A stretch of DNA of 35,880 bases from Nostoc sp. LPT (lineage in GTDB: Bacteria > Cyanobacteriota > Cyanobacteriia > Cyanobacteriales > Nostocaceae), in the NCBI RefSeq assembly GCF_017115165.1, contig NZ_JABXKF010000004.1, positions 1 to 35,880 of the forward strand, written 5' to 3'. The position numbers and the translations under genes were made by a program. Below, piece after piece: positions 1-10,111 of this stretch (positions within the stretch are counted from its first letter, which is position 1; each line of letters begins with the position of its first letter). Under the pieces are notes generated by a model. It searched no databases. It saw nothing but the letters and a program-made list of their open reading frames with translations, and was not told the origin of the DNA.

Positions 1-252
1 GTCTTACTTATCCTGACTGATTTTCCCCCTCTTTGCAAAAAACTGGGATGCTCCCTGCTACAGCTTTATCGCTTTGATAATGTAATTAGTGCTGTGCCTA
101 GCAGATGAAGCGGAACTGGGTAATGTAAATTGGTAATCGGTAATTAAAATTAGTTCACTACTTATTACCGATTTTGCTCTACAATTTTCGACTCTAATAG
201 TGTTCTAAAATGACAAATAGCTTTTTCGCTAAAGTTTTAGAGGAAATATTCC
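1..252. other. left-edge intergenic stretch with an inverted repeat
   Basis: No coding frame is supported here. The only structure seen is a perfect 10-bp inverted repeat, AATCGGTAAT at 135-144 and ATTACCGATT at 164-173, with a 19-nt AT-rich loop. It lies about 80 bp before the next gene and has no T-run, so it is more likely a dispersed palindrome than a terminator. No convincing -35/-10 pair was found. Confidence 0.4.
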
Positions 253-459
253 ATGACTATTTGGGTAAATGAGCAAATTGATCCGTCTGGGATGATTCAT
301 GCCTGTATTGCCACTTGTAATGAATCTCAAGCTAAAGATTGTCATGATTCTTTTGAGAATAATTTGACCGAGACACAAAAGGCAGCAGGTTGGGTAGCAC
401 AATTGCGGACAGTCGATTCTTGGGATGAAGTGCCGGTGAATTCTTTAAAACTCAATTAA
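253..459 (+). CDS. small conserved-looking hypothetical protein (68 aa)
   Basis: A 68-aa soluble, acidic protein starting at an ATG preceded by AGAGGA, a good ribosome-binding site. It has three Cys (in the segments IHACIATC and AKDCHD), no signal peptide and no membrane segment. I do not recognise a family. It is followed with no gap by a 178-bp hairpin element that begins just after the stop, so the element may act as its transcript end. Function unknown. Confidence 0.6.
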   Translation: MTIWVNEQIDPSGMIHACIATCNESQAKDCHDSFENNLTETQKAAGWVAQLRTVDSWDEVPVNSLKLN

Positions 460-460
460 T

Positions 461-638
461 GGGACTTAGACAAAAAGTAGCTAAAAAAAGCCTCAAATCT
501 ATATGTAGAAAGACTTTGACATCGTTTTGTCTAGTTTCTTGATATATCTGGGTTTCAAGCATTTTTGAGCATTTTGTGTATTTTTCTTGCCCTATATGGG
601 TTTGAGGATTGTTTGTGTCTCAAAAATGTTTAAGTCCC
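461..638. repeat. MITE-like 178-bp element with long imperfect terminal inverted repeats
   Basis: The left end reads GGGACTTAGACA (461-) and the right end, read on the other strand, GGGACTTAAACA (638-). A second paired block lies 30-31 nt inside each end: CCTCAAATCTATAT on the left and CCTCAAACCCATAT on the right. The ends are therefore about 45-bp imperfect inverted repeats around a non-coding core. It starts 1 nt after the stop of the 253-459 gene. No clear target-site duplication is seen. Confidence 0.6.
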
Positions 639-706
639 GCTAAGAGACTTCCAAAAAATAAATTGCCTACGCATTTACCAAATTTTTGAGATTGTTATCA
701 ACAGGT

Positions 707-3700
707 TTAGCTGAAGAAGCGAGAAACATCAACGAAACCTGCATGAAGACTTACAATATTTGAAACTTCAGAATACATACTTCCGACTTTACCTGATTGA
801 TGGGTAAATAAATTATGACAACCCACAATTATTAGTAGTTCTTGAGCGCGGGAAAAAGCAACATTTACCCGTTCTGGCTTCTTAGCAAATCCTACATCTC
901 CTTTGCTATTGTTGCGAACCATACTGACAATCACAATCGGTCTTTCCATACCTTGAAATCTGTCTACTGTACCAGTACGAATTTCTAGCGAAGGAAAAAG
1001 TTCAGATTGCAGGCGTTCATCGATTTTTCTTAATTGAGCGCCATAAAATGTAATTACGGCAATTTCTTTTTTTGGTTCACCATTAGCAACTTTAGAAGTC
1101 CAAGTCTTCTCAAACTGATGACACAGACGTTCAATGGCATCAATTTCTGGAGTATTAAAGTAAGAAGTTCCATTTCGTTGCTCTAAAAACTGATTTTCTA
1201 TAGGCGTTTTTACCCAGATAAGATGCTGAGATTCTTGGATAATTTCGTCTGCTAAATGATGTGCGCGTTTTGTGTCTGGCTCCAAAATACCAGATTCTAG
1301 TTTACCGTCATAAAATTGATTGATTGCTCCCATAATAAATGGGTGCATTCGATACTGTGTAGTTAGCATTTGTTTGATGCTTTCATCAGCAGATTCAAAC
1401 TGACTTTTAAATAGTGATTCTTCTAAAAATTGTAGTTCGTCTCTTGTATTGCCTATTGTTTGAGCAACTTCTTCTAAAGTGCTAGTATCAAGCATGGGTG
1501 GTAATTGCCGATGATCTCCTACCATGACTAACTTTTTGCCTTTCAAAGCTGGGATTAGTAACTCTGGTGGAGTACACTTACTAACTTCATCAATAATGAC
1601 AACATCAAAAGATTTGAATTCTTCAGAAAAACCTCTATTGGCAGCCTGAACACAGGTAATACCAACGACATTAGCATTATCTAAATAAATGCGCCTTAAA
1701 TCGTCGCGGTCACGCTCATTTGGCTGTCTTAATTTACCTATCCAATCTTGTACAAAAATCTGATATTTATTCAGATAAATTTTGTCTTTTTGAAGTTGCT
1801 GCTGCCAAAAATCAAACTGAGTACTTATTTTGCGTAAAAACTCTATACTAAACAAGTTGGTTTGAGAATTTTCTGGTTTAAATTTATCAGGTATAGTTTG
1901 CCATTCTCTCAACCACCAGTTTCGTTCTTCTTTTAAGTTTTTTGATGGCTGTGGTTGTGATTTTTGTTCTAGTTCGCGTAGAGTAATTTGTAGGTTTTGA
2001 ACTTGCTGTAGAGAAGTTTCTGTTTCTTCTTTTAGCTTTAATAAATGCTCATTTAGAGAATGCTTAATTGTATCTAGCACAGCAAAAGGTTCTAATAATG
2101 AGATTAAGGTTTCTAGCTGATTAATGGAAGTTTCCCAATAATTCACTTGATTTGTAAACTCTTGGGGTTGCTGCCAAATATTTGATTGTGTTGCCAGATA
2201 TTTTTCAACTAGAATACGTAATTGATCAGGTAGATTTTTTTGATTAAGTTCTTGCAATATATTAATCACTCCTCCAAGTTGGAAGTTAGCATTCTGCTGT
2301 GCTTTTTCTGCCTCAGCTTGAGTAATAGATATTTGCTGTTGGCTAACTTCATTTTTTTGAAGTTCATTTAATTGTCGTTGCAGTGACTGAAGCTGTTGAT
2401 CGGTTTCAGTTTTGACTTTTAAAACACATTGACGCGCATTTGCAAGGATAGTATCTAGCAATTCTTGTGTAATGCAGGTGAGAGTAGAGTCAATGTTATT
2501 CCATTCCCATGATGCGGCATAAGTCCGTTGCATTCTAATTAAAAAAATCTGAGTATTTTCAACTAGTAATTTTCGCTGTTTGGGGTTGAGTAGCTGATAA
2601 TTGTTAAACTGTTGATAGGTTTCTTGCCATTGAGTGCGATCGCTCTTTGATAGCACCATTGGAATCTGACTAAAATTTTCTTGTAAAAAATAGCTAAAAT
2701 TATGCTGTTTACCCCGCCTGTCAGTAAAACCCCCGTCTATTTCATAAGCGATCGCCTTTGCTAATACTTCCCATTCAGGTAGGTTTATTTTGTATATCTT
2801 TGGTACTATTGGTAATTTTAATGTATTAGCAAACATCAACAAACCTAGTGGCAAGTCAACTAAATTTTCTGTAACTGGTAAACCTGATTGATGACATTCT
2901 TTTAAAGTTTGATAGAGATGAGAAGGTGCTGTAGATTTCCATTCCTTAACTGCTGAGATAATGTAATCTATTTCCCGTTTGCGGTTTTGCCATATCTGGA
3001 TTGTTTGCTGTATATTTTGGAGTTTAGTAAGATATTGCTGATAATCTGGTTGTAACTGATTTAACGAGGCGAAATTATGTTTGACAACCTCCACTGATGC
3101 TGCAACTTCTAAGATGGCTTTACTTGCCTCATGAGCATAAGTCAAAGCAGTTTTAAATCCAGAAATTTCTATTGCTACAGTTTCACGCAACCAAGCCGCT
3201 AAACCAAAAGCACCAAGCGCTGGACGCACAAAGCCAAGTTCATCAGTATATTTGATGGTTTGACGAACATTTGCTAAAAATTCTTCTACTAAACTGTTAC
3301 CTTCTGTGTAGGGCTTAAGAAGTGGCAAAAAATCTGTAACTTCTGAAGCTTCCCAGTTGATATTTGGTGCAGTATTTAATATATTTTCTAAGTTTGTAAT
3401 TAATGATTCAACCTCGTTATATTTTTCTACAGTTTCGTTGTAATATTTTTCTTGATTTTGAAAGTTTATCTCTAGCTTTAACTTATTTTTATTAAACTTA
3501 TTTTTTTGCTGATTAAATTCTTCCTCTGCTTGGAAGTAAGCTGTGAATCTTTGTGATGATGCCAGTAATTGAGTGAAAACTTTAATATTTTCCAGCCGTT
3601 GAGTTAGATTATTATCGCAGTCATTAGCTGTATTTTCTAGCCATCTGCCAATCACTTGGTCTTCTAAAAATGGCTGTCCTTCCTCCCCGACTTTCTCGGC

Positions 3701-5185
3701 TCTCCCCTTGCGTACAGCCCGAATCACTGGGTTATGAACTAATCGACTTAGGGCGTTATCTACTGCTAAATTGGCTTGAGATGCAATTAGAGTGCGTCCA
3801 CCGCGAAGGGCAATTTGATAGCAAATCTCGGCAATTACGGTAGTTTTCCCAGTACCTGGTGGCCCTTGGATAAGAACAAGATCCTTAGCAGCAAGTACCT
3901 TTTCTACTGCTGCTTTCTGGCCAGGATTAGCAGAAGATAATAATAAATCTTGTGATTGAAGTTCAATAGTTGTTTTAATTTGTCTAGCCTGAGAAGCATC
4001 GAATAAAAAGTTACCCAAATATGGATTTTGGGTGTAACCATTATTCAAATCATCTAAAGCCTTTTTCTTACGCTGAATCTGCTGAATATCACCAACTGCT
4101 TCAAAACACAAAAATCCTGTATCTGGCAACTTATAACGCTCTGTTGCCATGAATTCAGCTAAGTCACGTTCTAGCCTGAGACTGATGATGCAACGGTTGG
4201 GGTCAACTTCCTCAACAGTCCCTAATTGACGGCCGCTAATCCAATTTTTGCCGACGGGAGCAGTTTCAAAAAGCTTTAAATCTTCGTTTTTTGTGCGTCT
4301 TGCTCGTTCCCAAAAGTTTTCGACATCGAGGGAATTTTGATAAAAGCCGTCAAGGGTGGCTGAGGCTACATCAATTTCAAAACTGATTCGTCTTTTAAAA
4401 TTATAGTTATGAGTTACGTAATGCACACAAAATTGACGAGCTTTAGCGATTTTTTCTTCAATTTGTAAAAATGCTTTCCAAGCTTTCAGTTGATCTTCTG
4501 TAGGTACATGGTCGCCACAAATTGGCGCGGCGGCGATGCGTTTCAATGTTGCAGACTCAATGTCGAGATGATGCTGATGATTAGGCAGCAAACGCAAGCG
4601 GCAAGGTATAGCATAGCTATCGGCATGTCCCCGTGAGGGTTGTAATAATTGAACCGACAGTATTTTTAAACCGCCGCGTCCATCTTTTGGTACAGTTGCT
4701 CTAAATCCTAATGTTTTTCTGAGCTTCTCAAGTCTTGTAGGTAACTGAAAATCATTGCTGTCTGTTGCTATTGTCAAATCCCAAATTTCTTCTTTTGCTT
4801 CTTTCCCTGCACCTTTGCGACGCACATAAAATAGAGAAGGCTTTTGACCGACACATTCCAACATCAACTTATTGGCGCGATCGCGCCGCTCTCTAAATTC
4901 AGGATATGATTTCAGGACGCTTTCACCTTCAAGATGGCGGATAAAGCTATCAACTGCTGAAGCTATAAACATATAGCCCCAATCTTCAGAGTTTGTTTTA
5001 GTTTTCGAGGATTTTGCTGTTAGTTTATTTGCCACTGAACGAATGCGTTCTGCATCGGATTCTGAGATGGCGCTGGTATGGCTTTTGACTGCAATCTTGA
5101 GTTTTTCGCAAATTGCTAATAGCTTCTTGCTATCCAAATTCAATTCTTTTGCTAGTTCGTAAATTCTGAGTTTGCCGTTGTTCAT
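707..5185 (-). CDS. IF2_N-domain fused to a giant SF1 (UPF1/DNA2-like) helicase
   Basis: Predicted 1492-aa superfamily 1 nucleic-acid helicase. Residues 1-55 ([17 protein letters not shown] onward, with [17 protein letters not shown]) match the IF2_N module and closely resemble the N-terminus of cyanobacterial IF-2. Residues about 70-400 are an uncharacterised region. Motif I is GPPGTGKTT at 441-449, motif Ia about 465-480, motif II IIDEVSK about 1196-1202, then [14 protein letters not shown] about 1280, RFQGMERP and VNVAFSRA near the C-terminus. Between motifs I and II lie about 750 residues, much of them Gln/Glu/Leu-rich and probably coiled coil. All helicase motifs are intact. The start ATG is the natural one because the IF2_N domain begins within six residues. 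Substrate is unknown. A role in RNA/DNA surveillance or phage defence is inference from domain style only. Confidence 0.85.
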   Translation of the reverse strand: MNNGKLRIYELAKELNLDSKKLLAICEKLKIAVKSHTSAISESDAERIRSVANKLTAKSSKTKTNSEDWGYMFIASAVDSFIRHLEGESVLKSYPEFRERRDRANKLMLECVGQKPSLFYVRRKGAGKEAKEEIWDLTIATDSNDFQLPTRLEKLRKTLGFRATVPKDGRGGLKILSVQLLQPSRGHADSYAIPCRLRLLPNHQHHLDIESATLKRIAAAPICGDHVPTEDQLKAWKAFLQIEEKIAKARQFCVHYVTHNYNFKRRISFEIDVASATLDGFYQNSLDVENFWERARRTKNEDLKLFETAPVGKNWISGRQLGTVEEVDPNRCIISLRLERDLAEFMATERYKLPDTGFLCFEAVGDIQQIQRKKKALDDLNNGYTQNPYLGNFLFDASQARQIKTTIELQSQDLLLSSANPGQKAAVEKVLAAKDLVLIQGPPGTGKTTVIAEICYQIALRGGRTLIASQANLAVDNALSRLVHNPVIRAVRKGRAEKVGEEGQPFLEDQVIGRWLENTANDCDNNLTQRLENIKVFTQLLASSQRFTAYFQAEEEFNQQKNKFNKNKLKLEINFQNQEKYYNETVEKYNEVESLITNLENILNTAPNINWEASEVTDFLPLLKPYTEGNSLVEEFLANVRQTIKYTDELGFVRPALGAFGLAAWLRETVAIEISGFKTALTYAHEASKAILEVAASVEVVKHNFASLNQLQPDYQQYLTKLQNIQQTIQIWQNRKREIDYIISAVKEWKSTAPSHLYQTLKECHQSGLPVTENLVDLPLGLLMFANTLKLPIVPKIYKINLPEWEVLAKAIAYEIDGGFTDRRGKQHNFSYFLQENFSQIPMVLSKSDRTQWQETYQQFNNYQLLNPKQRKLLVENTQIFLIRMQRTYAASWEWNNIDSTLTCITQELLDTILANARQCVLKVKTETDQQLQSLQRQLNELQKNEVSQQQISITQAEAEKAQQNANFQLGGVINILQELNQKNLPDQLRILVEKYLATQSNIWQQPQEFTNQVNYWETSINQLETLISLLEPFAVLDTIKHSLNEHLLKLKEETETSLQQVQNLQITLRELEQKSQPQPSKNLKEERNWWLREWQTIPDKFKPENSQTNLFSIEFLRKISTQFDFWQQQLQKDKIYLNKYQIFVQDWIGKLRQPNERDRDDLRRIYLDNANVVGITCVQAANRGFSEEFKSFDVVIIDEVSKCTPPELLIPALKGKKLVMVGDHRQLPPMLDTSTLEEVAQTIGNTRDELQFLEESLFKSQFESADESIKQMLTTQYRMHPFIMGAINQFYDGKLESGILEPDTKRAHHLADEIIQESQHLIWVKTPIENQFLEQRNGTSYFNTPEIDAIERLCHQFEKTWTSKVANGEPKKEIAVITFYGAQLRKIDERLQSELFPSLEIRTGTVDRFQGMERPIVIVSMVRNNSKGDVGFAKKPERVNVAFSRAQELLIIVGCHNLFTHQSGKVGSMYSEVSNIVSLHAGFVDVSRFFS

Positions 5186-5220
5186 CCAGTACTACCTTTG
5201 CCGACAAAATAGGGTTTAAA

Positions 5221-5350
5221 TTTAAACGCAGAGGGGCGTAGAGGTAAGCGTAGAGGAGCGCAAAGTTTATTTTAGTCCCATTCGCTACAAATTAAATTTG
5301 GCAATACTCTGCGTACCTTTGCGTTTACTTTGCGTTCCTCTGCGTTTAAA
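5221..5350. repeat. 130-bp hairpin repeat with 14-bp perfect terminal inverted repeats
   Basis: TTTAAACGCAGAGG at 5221-5234 is the exact reverse complement of CCTCTGCGTTTAAA at 5337-5350. The inside of both arms carries further variants of the same word (GCGTAGAGG, GTAGAGGAGCG; CTCTGCGTACC, TGCGTTCCTC), so a long imperfect hairpin can form. It fills the gap between the helicase start and the deacetylase-like gene and looks like a dispersed cyanobacterial palindromic repeat. It would be transcribed in the helicase leader or just upstream of it. Confidence 0.6.
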
Positions 5351-5386
5351 AACTTTACGATTTTGGTAGTATTTCCTATTAACTAA

Positions 5387-6304
5387 CTATAGTTTGTACT
5401 GCTGGTAAACTTCACTGGCGGCGCGATGTAGCAGGGAGTGTCGCCATACTAAAGATTTCATATCATTAGCATAACCGCCCCCAATGACGCAGGCGACGGG
5501 ATAACCGCTACTCATACAGGTACTCAAAACCTGCATTTCCCGGCGAAAAATGCCAGCATCTGTAAGGGCTAATTTGCCTAAGCGATCGCCTATATGAGGG
5601 TCAACACCAGCATCATAAAATACTAAATCTGGCTTGACTTTAGATAATAAATCTGCTATGTAATTCGCCAAGGTTTGTAAATAAGCGTCATCTTCCATTC
5701 CCACCGGCAAAGGAACATCCAAATCACTGTTTTGTTTAGTACCGGGAAAATTGACTTCGCAGTGCATGGAGAAAGTAAAAACGCTGTCGTCGTTTTGGAA
5801 GATAAAAGCTGTGCCATCTCCTTGATGGACATCCAAATCGACAATTAGGATTTTTTGAACGAGTCCGAATTTTTGTAAAACGCGGCAGGCGATCGCTATA
5901 TCGTTGAAAATACAAAAACCAGATCCATAACTAGGAAAGGCATGATGAGTGCCACCAGCTGTATTACAAGCTAAACCCTGACTCAGTGCCAGTTTAGCAG
6001 TAAGTATCGTACCACCTACCGCTACACAAGTACGATTTGCTAGTGCTGGACTCCAAGGCAAACCAATGCGACGCTGTGCTTTGGCATCTAGGGTTCCTTC
6101 GCAGTAAGCTTGAACGTAGTTTGGAGTGTGGACTAACTCTATCAACTCTAACGGCGGACGTTCGGGGGTGTGAAATTGTTCTTGATTAGCTACACCATCA
6201 GCTAACAGCAATTCGTAGAGTTGTCGAAACTTAGACATCGGGAAGCGATGTCCTTCAGGCAATGGGGCAACATAATCTGGGTGGTAAATAATTGGCAAGT
6301 CCAT
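5387..6304 (-). CDS. histone deacetylase family protein (zinc amidohydrolase)
   Basis: Arginase/deacetylase-fold protein of the class II HDAC/acetoin-utilisation-like group, predicted to remove acyl groups from lysine or a small amine via a metal ion. The diagnostic residues are present: the paired histidines in AGGTHHAFP, the metal ligands in VDLDVHQGDGT and the Asp of YDAGVDPH, plus the C-terminal GGGY. I start at the ATG at 6304 (protein begins MDLPIIYHPDYV, 305 aa), because that is where the family begins. An in-frame TTG at 6337 would add 11 residues without clear homology. The same-strand helicase lies downstream beyond a hairpin repeat. Substrate cannot be read from the sequence. Confidence 0.9.
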   Translation of the reverse strand: MDLPIIYHPDYVAPLPEGHRFPMSKFRQLYELLLADGVANQEQFHTPERPPLELIELVHTPNYVQAYCEGTLDAKAQRRIGLPWSPALANRTCVAVGGTILTAKLALSQGLACNTAGGTHHAFPSYGSGFCIFNDIAIACRVLQKFGLVQKILIVDLDVHQGDGTAFIFQNDDSVFTFSMHCEVNFPGTKQNSDLDVPLPVGMEDDAYLQTLANYIADLLSKVKPDLVFYDAGVDPHIGDRLGKLALTDAGIFRREMQVLSTCMSSGYPVACVIGGGYANDMKSLVWRHSLLHRAASEVYQQYKL

Positions 6305-6415
6305 ATTCCAGAAAATCTCAAGCAGGTAATCCGGCAAATCACAAGGTAAAATTTAGCCATAATCGCAGCAAAAATGCTGTTATTCTAAATCTAAAACTCC
6401 AAATTTAAAATTGAT

Positions 6416-7453
6416 ATGATGGAATGGATTACGCCGATATGGTTTATTCTAGCTGGCTTCGTAGCTGGAATAATTGGTGAAAAAGTTATCTTCCAAAAAC
6501 TAGAAACATTCGTTACTAATAAACGAATTTTTGGGAGTAAAATTATATTTCGCTCTCTGCACCGGATGACTTTTATTTGGTTTGTCATCGCCGGTTTTTT
6601 TTGGGCAGTTCTGAGCGCTCCCCTCAAGCCAGATGTTGCGATCGTACTGCAAAAAATTCTGACGATCGCATTGCTGTTTTCAGTAACCCTAGTCTTAGCC
6701 AGACTGACTGGTGGTTTTGTTAATTTATTTATTCGCAGAGCCGAAGGCGTTTCTACATCACTAATTTCTAACCTTGCTAAGGCTATTGTTTTCGTTTTGG
6801 GAACATTAATTGTATTGCAAACAGTGGGTGTTCAAATTACACCGATAATCACAACTTTAGGTGTTGGTGGTATAGCAGTTGGTTTAGCACTTCAAGACAC
6901 ACTTGCAAATTTATTTTCTGGTTTTTATTTAATTATTTCTAAGCAAGTGAGAACCGGAGACTATGTGAAATTAGATGCTGGACATGAGGGATATGTTATA
7001 GATATTTCTTGGCGGAATACGACAATTAAAGAAATTTCCAATAATGTAGTCATTGTTCCTAATTCTAAGTTATCTACTGCAATTTTCACAAACTATCATT
7101 TACCCGCAAAGGAAATTACTTTAACAATGGATGTGGGTGTAAGTTATGATAGCGATTTGGAAGAAGTTGAAAGAGTAACTGTAGAAGTTGCTAAAGAAGT
7201 CATGCAAGAAATTGCACCAGAATTAAAAGAAAGTGAACCATATATCAGATTTCATACTTTTAATGATTTTAGTATAGATTTTACGTTATATATGCGCGTA
7301 AGTGAGTACTTTGACCAGCGTATTGGTAAACATCTATTTGTCAAAAAATTACACAAACGCTACCAGCAAGCAGGAATTCAAATTCCTTTTCCCATCAGAG
7401 AGGTTTATATGCCAAATAATGTAAATAAAAATTCGGCATTAAATCTAGACTAA
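6416..7453 (+). CDS. small-conductance mechanosensitive channel family protein (MscS-like)
   Basis: 345-aa MscS-family membrane protein expected to form a homomeric inner-membrane pore that relieves osmotic pressure. Three hydrophobic segments occupy roughly residues 3-20, 50-70 and 75-95, followed by the pore-lining helix and hallmark region TTLGVGGIAVGLALQDTLAN (about 145-165), then the beta domain (VRTGDYVKLD, GYVIDISWRNTTI, VVIVPNSKL) and an alpha/beta C-terminal domain ending IPFPIREVYM. It begins with tandem ATG codons. It is divergent from the deacetylase gene, with about 110 bp between them. Ends with TAA, used here as a normal stop. Confidence 0.92.
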   Translation: MMEWITPIWFILAGFVAGIIGEKVIFQKLETFVTNKRIFGSKIIFRSLHRMTFIWFVIAGFFWAVLSAPLKPDVAIVLQKILTIALLFSVTLVLARLTGGFVNLFIRRAEGVSTSLISNLAKAIVFVLGTLIVLQTVGVQITPIITTLGVGGIAVGLALQDTLANLFSGFYLIISKQVRTGDYVKLDAGHEGYVIDISWRNTTIKEISNNVVIVPNSKLSTAIFTNYHLPAKEITLTMDVGVSYDSDLEEVERVTVEVAKEVMQEIAPELKESEPYIRFHTFNDFSIDFTLYMRVSEYFDQRIGKHLFVKKLHKRYQQAGIQIPFPIREVYMPNNVNKNSALNLD

Positions 7454-7810
7454 CTCTTGTTTTGGACTTTGGTCAAAAAAGAATGAGTTCACGGTAATTA
7501 TACGCGAACAAAATACAGGTATTAAAAAAGGATAACTATCAGTTACTCAACCTTCACAAATGCAGCAGACAACTCGTAAGGGTCGTCTTTTAAACATCAC
7601 AATCCAAGCTCGACCCAGTGAATAAAATCCTTGCCACGGTATCCGACCTCATCCAAATCTTAATCAAACGATGAAAGCGATATATTTTTTCTAGAAGCTT
7701 TGCACAGAGTCGGTTTTGCAGATTGAATGGCGGCTCGTTACAGCGTCGCTCCCTTTGTGCAAAAATAAAGGTTTCAGTAGTTTGATCGGTGACAGTATGA
7801 AGGAAAGATT
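7454..7810. other. intergenic region between channel gene and NHL/PEP-CTERM gene
   Basis: No coding frame is supported. Two structures are visible. At 7464-7508 a sequence beginning GGACTTTGG and ending ATACGCGAA recurs inverted at 9194-9238, on the far side of the NHL gene (33 of 45 positions identical by eye, 18 of the first 20). At about 7699-7766 an 8-bp inverted repeat (TTTGCACA / TGTGCAAA) brackets a GC-richer segment. A promoter for the next gene is not evident. Confidence 0.4.
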
Positions 7811-8878
7811 ATGTTCTCAGTCATTAAAACAGGTATAGTTGCAGTAATGACTGCAACGGTGATCGGACCCCCACTGGCGGCTAGGGCAGCAGATTTGACC
7901 TACGTTACCTCTTTTGGTGGTACTTATGGCAATGGTAACGGGCAGTTCAAATTCCCATCTGGCGTAGCAGTAGACTCTGCGGGCAACGTCTACGTGGCAG
8001 ATAGTAGTAACAATCAGGTAGACAGGTTTAATCCCAGTAATTTTAGCGGTACATTCACCTCTTTTGGCACTGGTGGCAATGGTAACGGGCAGTTTGCTAG
8101 TCCATTTGGCCTAGCAGTAGACTCTTCTGGCTTAGTCTACGTAGCAGATTCTGGGAACAATCGGATCGTCCAGTTTAATCCCAGTAATTTTAGCGGTACA
8201 TTCACCTCTTTTGGCACTTATGGCGGCGGTAACGGGCAGTTCGCTGCTCCACGTAACGTAGCAGTAGACTCTTCTGGCTTAGTCTATGTAACAGATTTGC
8301 CTAATGAGCGGATCGTCCGGTTTAATCCCAGTAATTTTAGCGGTACATTCACCTCTTTTGGCACTGGTGGCAGTGGTAACGGGCAGTTCGCCAATCCATA
8401 TGGCGTAGCAGTAGACTCTTCTGGTTTAGCCTACGTAGCAGATGGTAACAACCGGATCGTCCAGTTTAATCCCAGTAATTTTAGCGGTACATTTACCTCT
8501 TTTGGCAGTGGTGGCAGTGGTAACGGGCAGTTCACTTATCCACGTGGTCTAGCAGTAGACTCGTCTGGCAACGTCTACGTGGCAGATACTTATAACGGTA
8601 GCCGGATCGTCCAGTTTAATCCCGGTAATTTTAGCGGTACATTCACGTCTTTTGGCACTCAAGGCAATGGTAACGGGCAGTTTTATCTTCCATTTGGCGT
8701 AGCAGTAGACTCTTCTAGCAACGTCTACGTGGCAGATTCTGGCAACTACCGAATTGTCCAGTTAAAAAGTAGCAATACCTCATCGGTAGAAGTACCTGAA
8801 CCATCAGACGTGTTAGGCATTCTCGCTTTAGGGGTCATCGGTTTAGTTGCCAAATTTCAGCGCTTACTTTGCCCCTAA
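7811..8878 (+). CDS. secreted NHL-repeat beta-propeller with PEP-CTERM sorting signal
   Basis: 355-aa exported protein. A signal peptide (about residues 1-26, likely cut after ARA) is followed by six NHL repeats of about 49 aa sharing FTSFGT..GNGQF, GVAVDSSG, VYVAD and NRIVQFNPSNFSGT, enough for a six-bladed propeller. The C-terminus carries VPEPS, a hydrophobic stretch (LGILALGVIGLVA) and a basic end, which is the PEP-CTERM signal processed by exosortase systems, so surface or extracellular-matrix placement is likely. The repeats are also very similar at DNA level (147-bp period), suggesting recent duplication or homogenisation. AAGGAA lies 8 nt before the ATG. Ligand unknown. Confidence 0.88.
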   Translation: MFSVIKTGIVAVMTATVIGPPLAARAADLTYVTSFGGTYGNGNGQFKFPSGVAVDSAGNVYVADSSNNQVDRFNPSNFSGTFTSFGTGGNGNGQFASPFGLAVDSSGLVYVADSGNNRIVQFNPSNFSGTFTSFGTYGGGNGQFAAPRNVAVDSSGLVYVTDLPNERIVRFNPSNFSGTFTSFGTGGSGNGQFANPYGVAVDSSGLAYVADGNNRIVQFNPSNFSGTFTSFGSGGSGNGQFTYPRGLAVDSSGNVYVADTYNGSRIVQFNPGNFSGTFTSFGTQGNGNGQFYLPFGVAVDSSSNVYVADSGNYRIVQLKSSNTSSVEVPEPSDVLGILALGVIGLVAKFQRLLCP

Positions 8879-8884
8879 ATGGAT

Positions 8885-8903
8885 AAAATCAGGCTGATTT
8901 TTT
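8885..8903 (+). terminator. weak candidate terminator after the NHL gene
   Basis: AAAATCA (8885-8891), loop GGC, TGATTTT (8895-8901) and more T follow directly after the stop codon. The stem is only 7 bp and AT-rich, so this is a tentative call. Confidence 0.35.
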
Positions 8904-9186
8904 ACGGGAAGTTATCAAACCACGAAACAGCGTCGTTTTTTCTATAGCCTTATTATCAATAGTGTTTCATTAATGAAAATAAGCAGCGGAAAAATCAGGT
9001 CTTGGAAAACCCTCAAAGTGACCTTTTATAGTCGAAAATGGTTCGCGAGTTGTAAGATTTCGTCTAAACTTCTGAAATTTCGCTATGAATTGATTGTAAT
9101 TTATTTTAAGCATAGTCTGTCAGTATTGATTTATACACAATTTGCTTGATATTACTATGCGTTGGGAAACTGATGGCTATAGATCC

Positions 9187-9227
9187 GATATTATTCGCGT
9201 ATGACACACGCGAATAATATCTTTTTT
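9187..9227 (+). terminator. strong hairpin with T-tract (rho-independent terminator shape)
   Basis: GATATTATTCGCG (9187-9199) pairs perfectly with CGCGAATAATATC (9209-9221) over a 9-nt loop, followed by six T. The T-tract lies on the plus strand, so it would end plus-strand transcription arriving from the NHL gene about 300 bp upstream. It sits 18 bp past the end of the minus-strand metal transporter and could shield that operon. The rest of 8879-9245 holds no supported gene. Confidence 0.65.
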
Positions 9228-9245
9228 GTCCAAAGTCCAATCTTG

Positions 9246-10106
9246 TTAAGGCAGGTGTTTTATAGAGAGGGGAGGCAAACGGCGTTTATATCTTCCTTGC
9301 AGATTCCTGGTAAGCAACACACAGGCAAATATGGCAGTTGAAAGTAGTACTACACTTGCTCCAGAGGCAATGTCGAGGTAGTAGCTGAGGTAGATACCTA
9401 CAAACGAAATCGCAGCTCCTAAAATCCCGGAAATAATCATGATATAACCAAAGCGATCGCTGATTAATCGGGCAATCGATGCTGGAATCACCACTGCTGA
9501 AATAATCAGAGTTACTCCCAAAACGTTCAGTGTCGCCACCAGTAAAGTCGCCAACATCAAAGCAAATAAAGTATCCATTGCAAAAACGGGTACGCCATGA
9601 ACCTGAGCCACTTCTCGGTCAAAACACCAAAATAGCAACGGGCGATAAAACAAGAAAACTAGACTGAGTAAGACAATCGTCACACCCGTCACCACCCACA
9701 AATCATTAGGGGAAACGCCCAACACATTGCCAAACAAAGCGGCTTCAAAGTTTTGGCTAAACTTGCGATAGCTACTGATTACAGCTACTCCTAAAGCAAA
9801 GCTAGCAGTTGTCACAATTCCAATAGCTGCATCCGAGTATATTTTGCGTCCTGTCAAATATTGAATCAGCAAAGCAGCTGCAAAACCCCAAATTCCAGAG
9901 CCAATGTAGAAATTCAAGCCCAGTACATAACTCAGCACGGCTCCCCCCAAAATTGCATGAGATAAACCGTGGGCAATGTAACTCATTCTCCGAGTTGTAA
10001 TATAAACTCCCATAATGCCGCATAATAGCCCTGCCATCATGCCTACTAAAATCGCACGGCTAAAAAATTCATAGCGAAAGGGAGCCAGTAAAAAATCCAT
10101 ATACAT
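9246..10106 (-). CDS. metal ABC transporter permease (ABC-3 family, ZnuB/MntB type)
   Basis: 286-aa inner-membrane permease of the zinc/manganese/iron chelate uptake ABC family. It is hydrophobic throughout with about seven to eight membrane helices. Family landmarks are visible: GLLCGIMGVYITTRRMSYIAHGLSHAILGG near the N-terminus (basic residues then an S-x-A-H segment), SDAAIGIV, and LNVLGVTLIISAVVIPASIARL in the second half. It starts 5 bp after the end of the ATPase gene on the same strand, so the two are almost certainly co-transcribed and translationally coupled. Metal specificity cannot be set from the permease alone. Confidence 0.92.
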   Translation of the reverse strand: MYMDFLLAPFRYEFFSRAILVGMMAGLLCGIMGVYITTRRMSYIAHGLSHAILGGAVLSYVLGLNFYIGSGIWGFAAALLIQYLTGRKIYSDAAIGIVTTASFALGVAVISSYRKFSQNFEAALFGNVLGVSPNDLWVVTGVTIVLLSLVFLFYRPLLFWCFDREVAQVHGVPVFAMDTLFALMLATLLVATLNVLGVTLIISAVVIPASIARLISDRFGYIMIISGILGAAISFVGIYLSYYLDIASGASVVLLSTAIFACVLLTRNLQGRYKRRLPPLSIKHLP

Positions 10107-10111
10107 TTATA

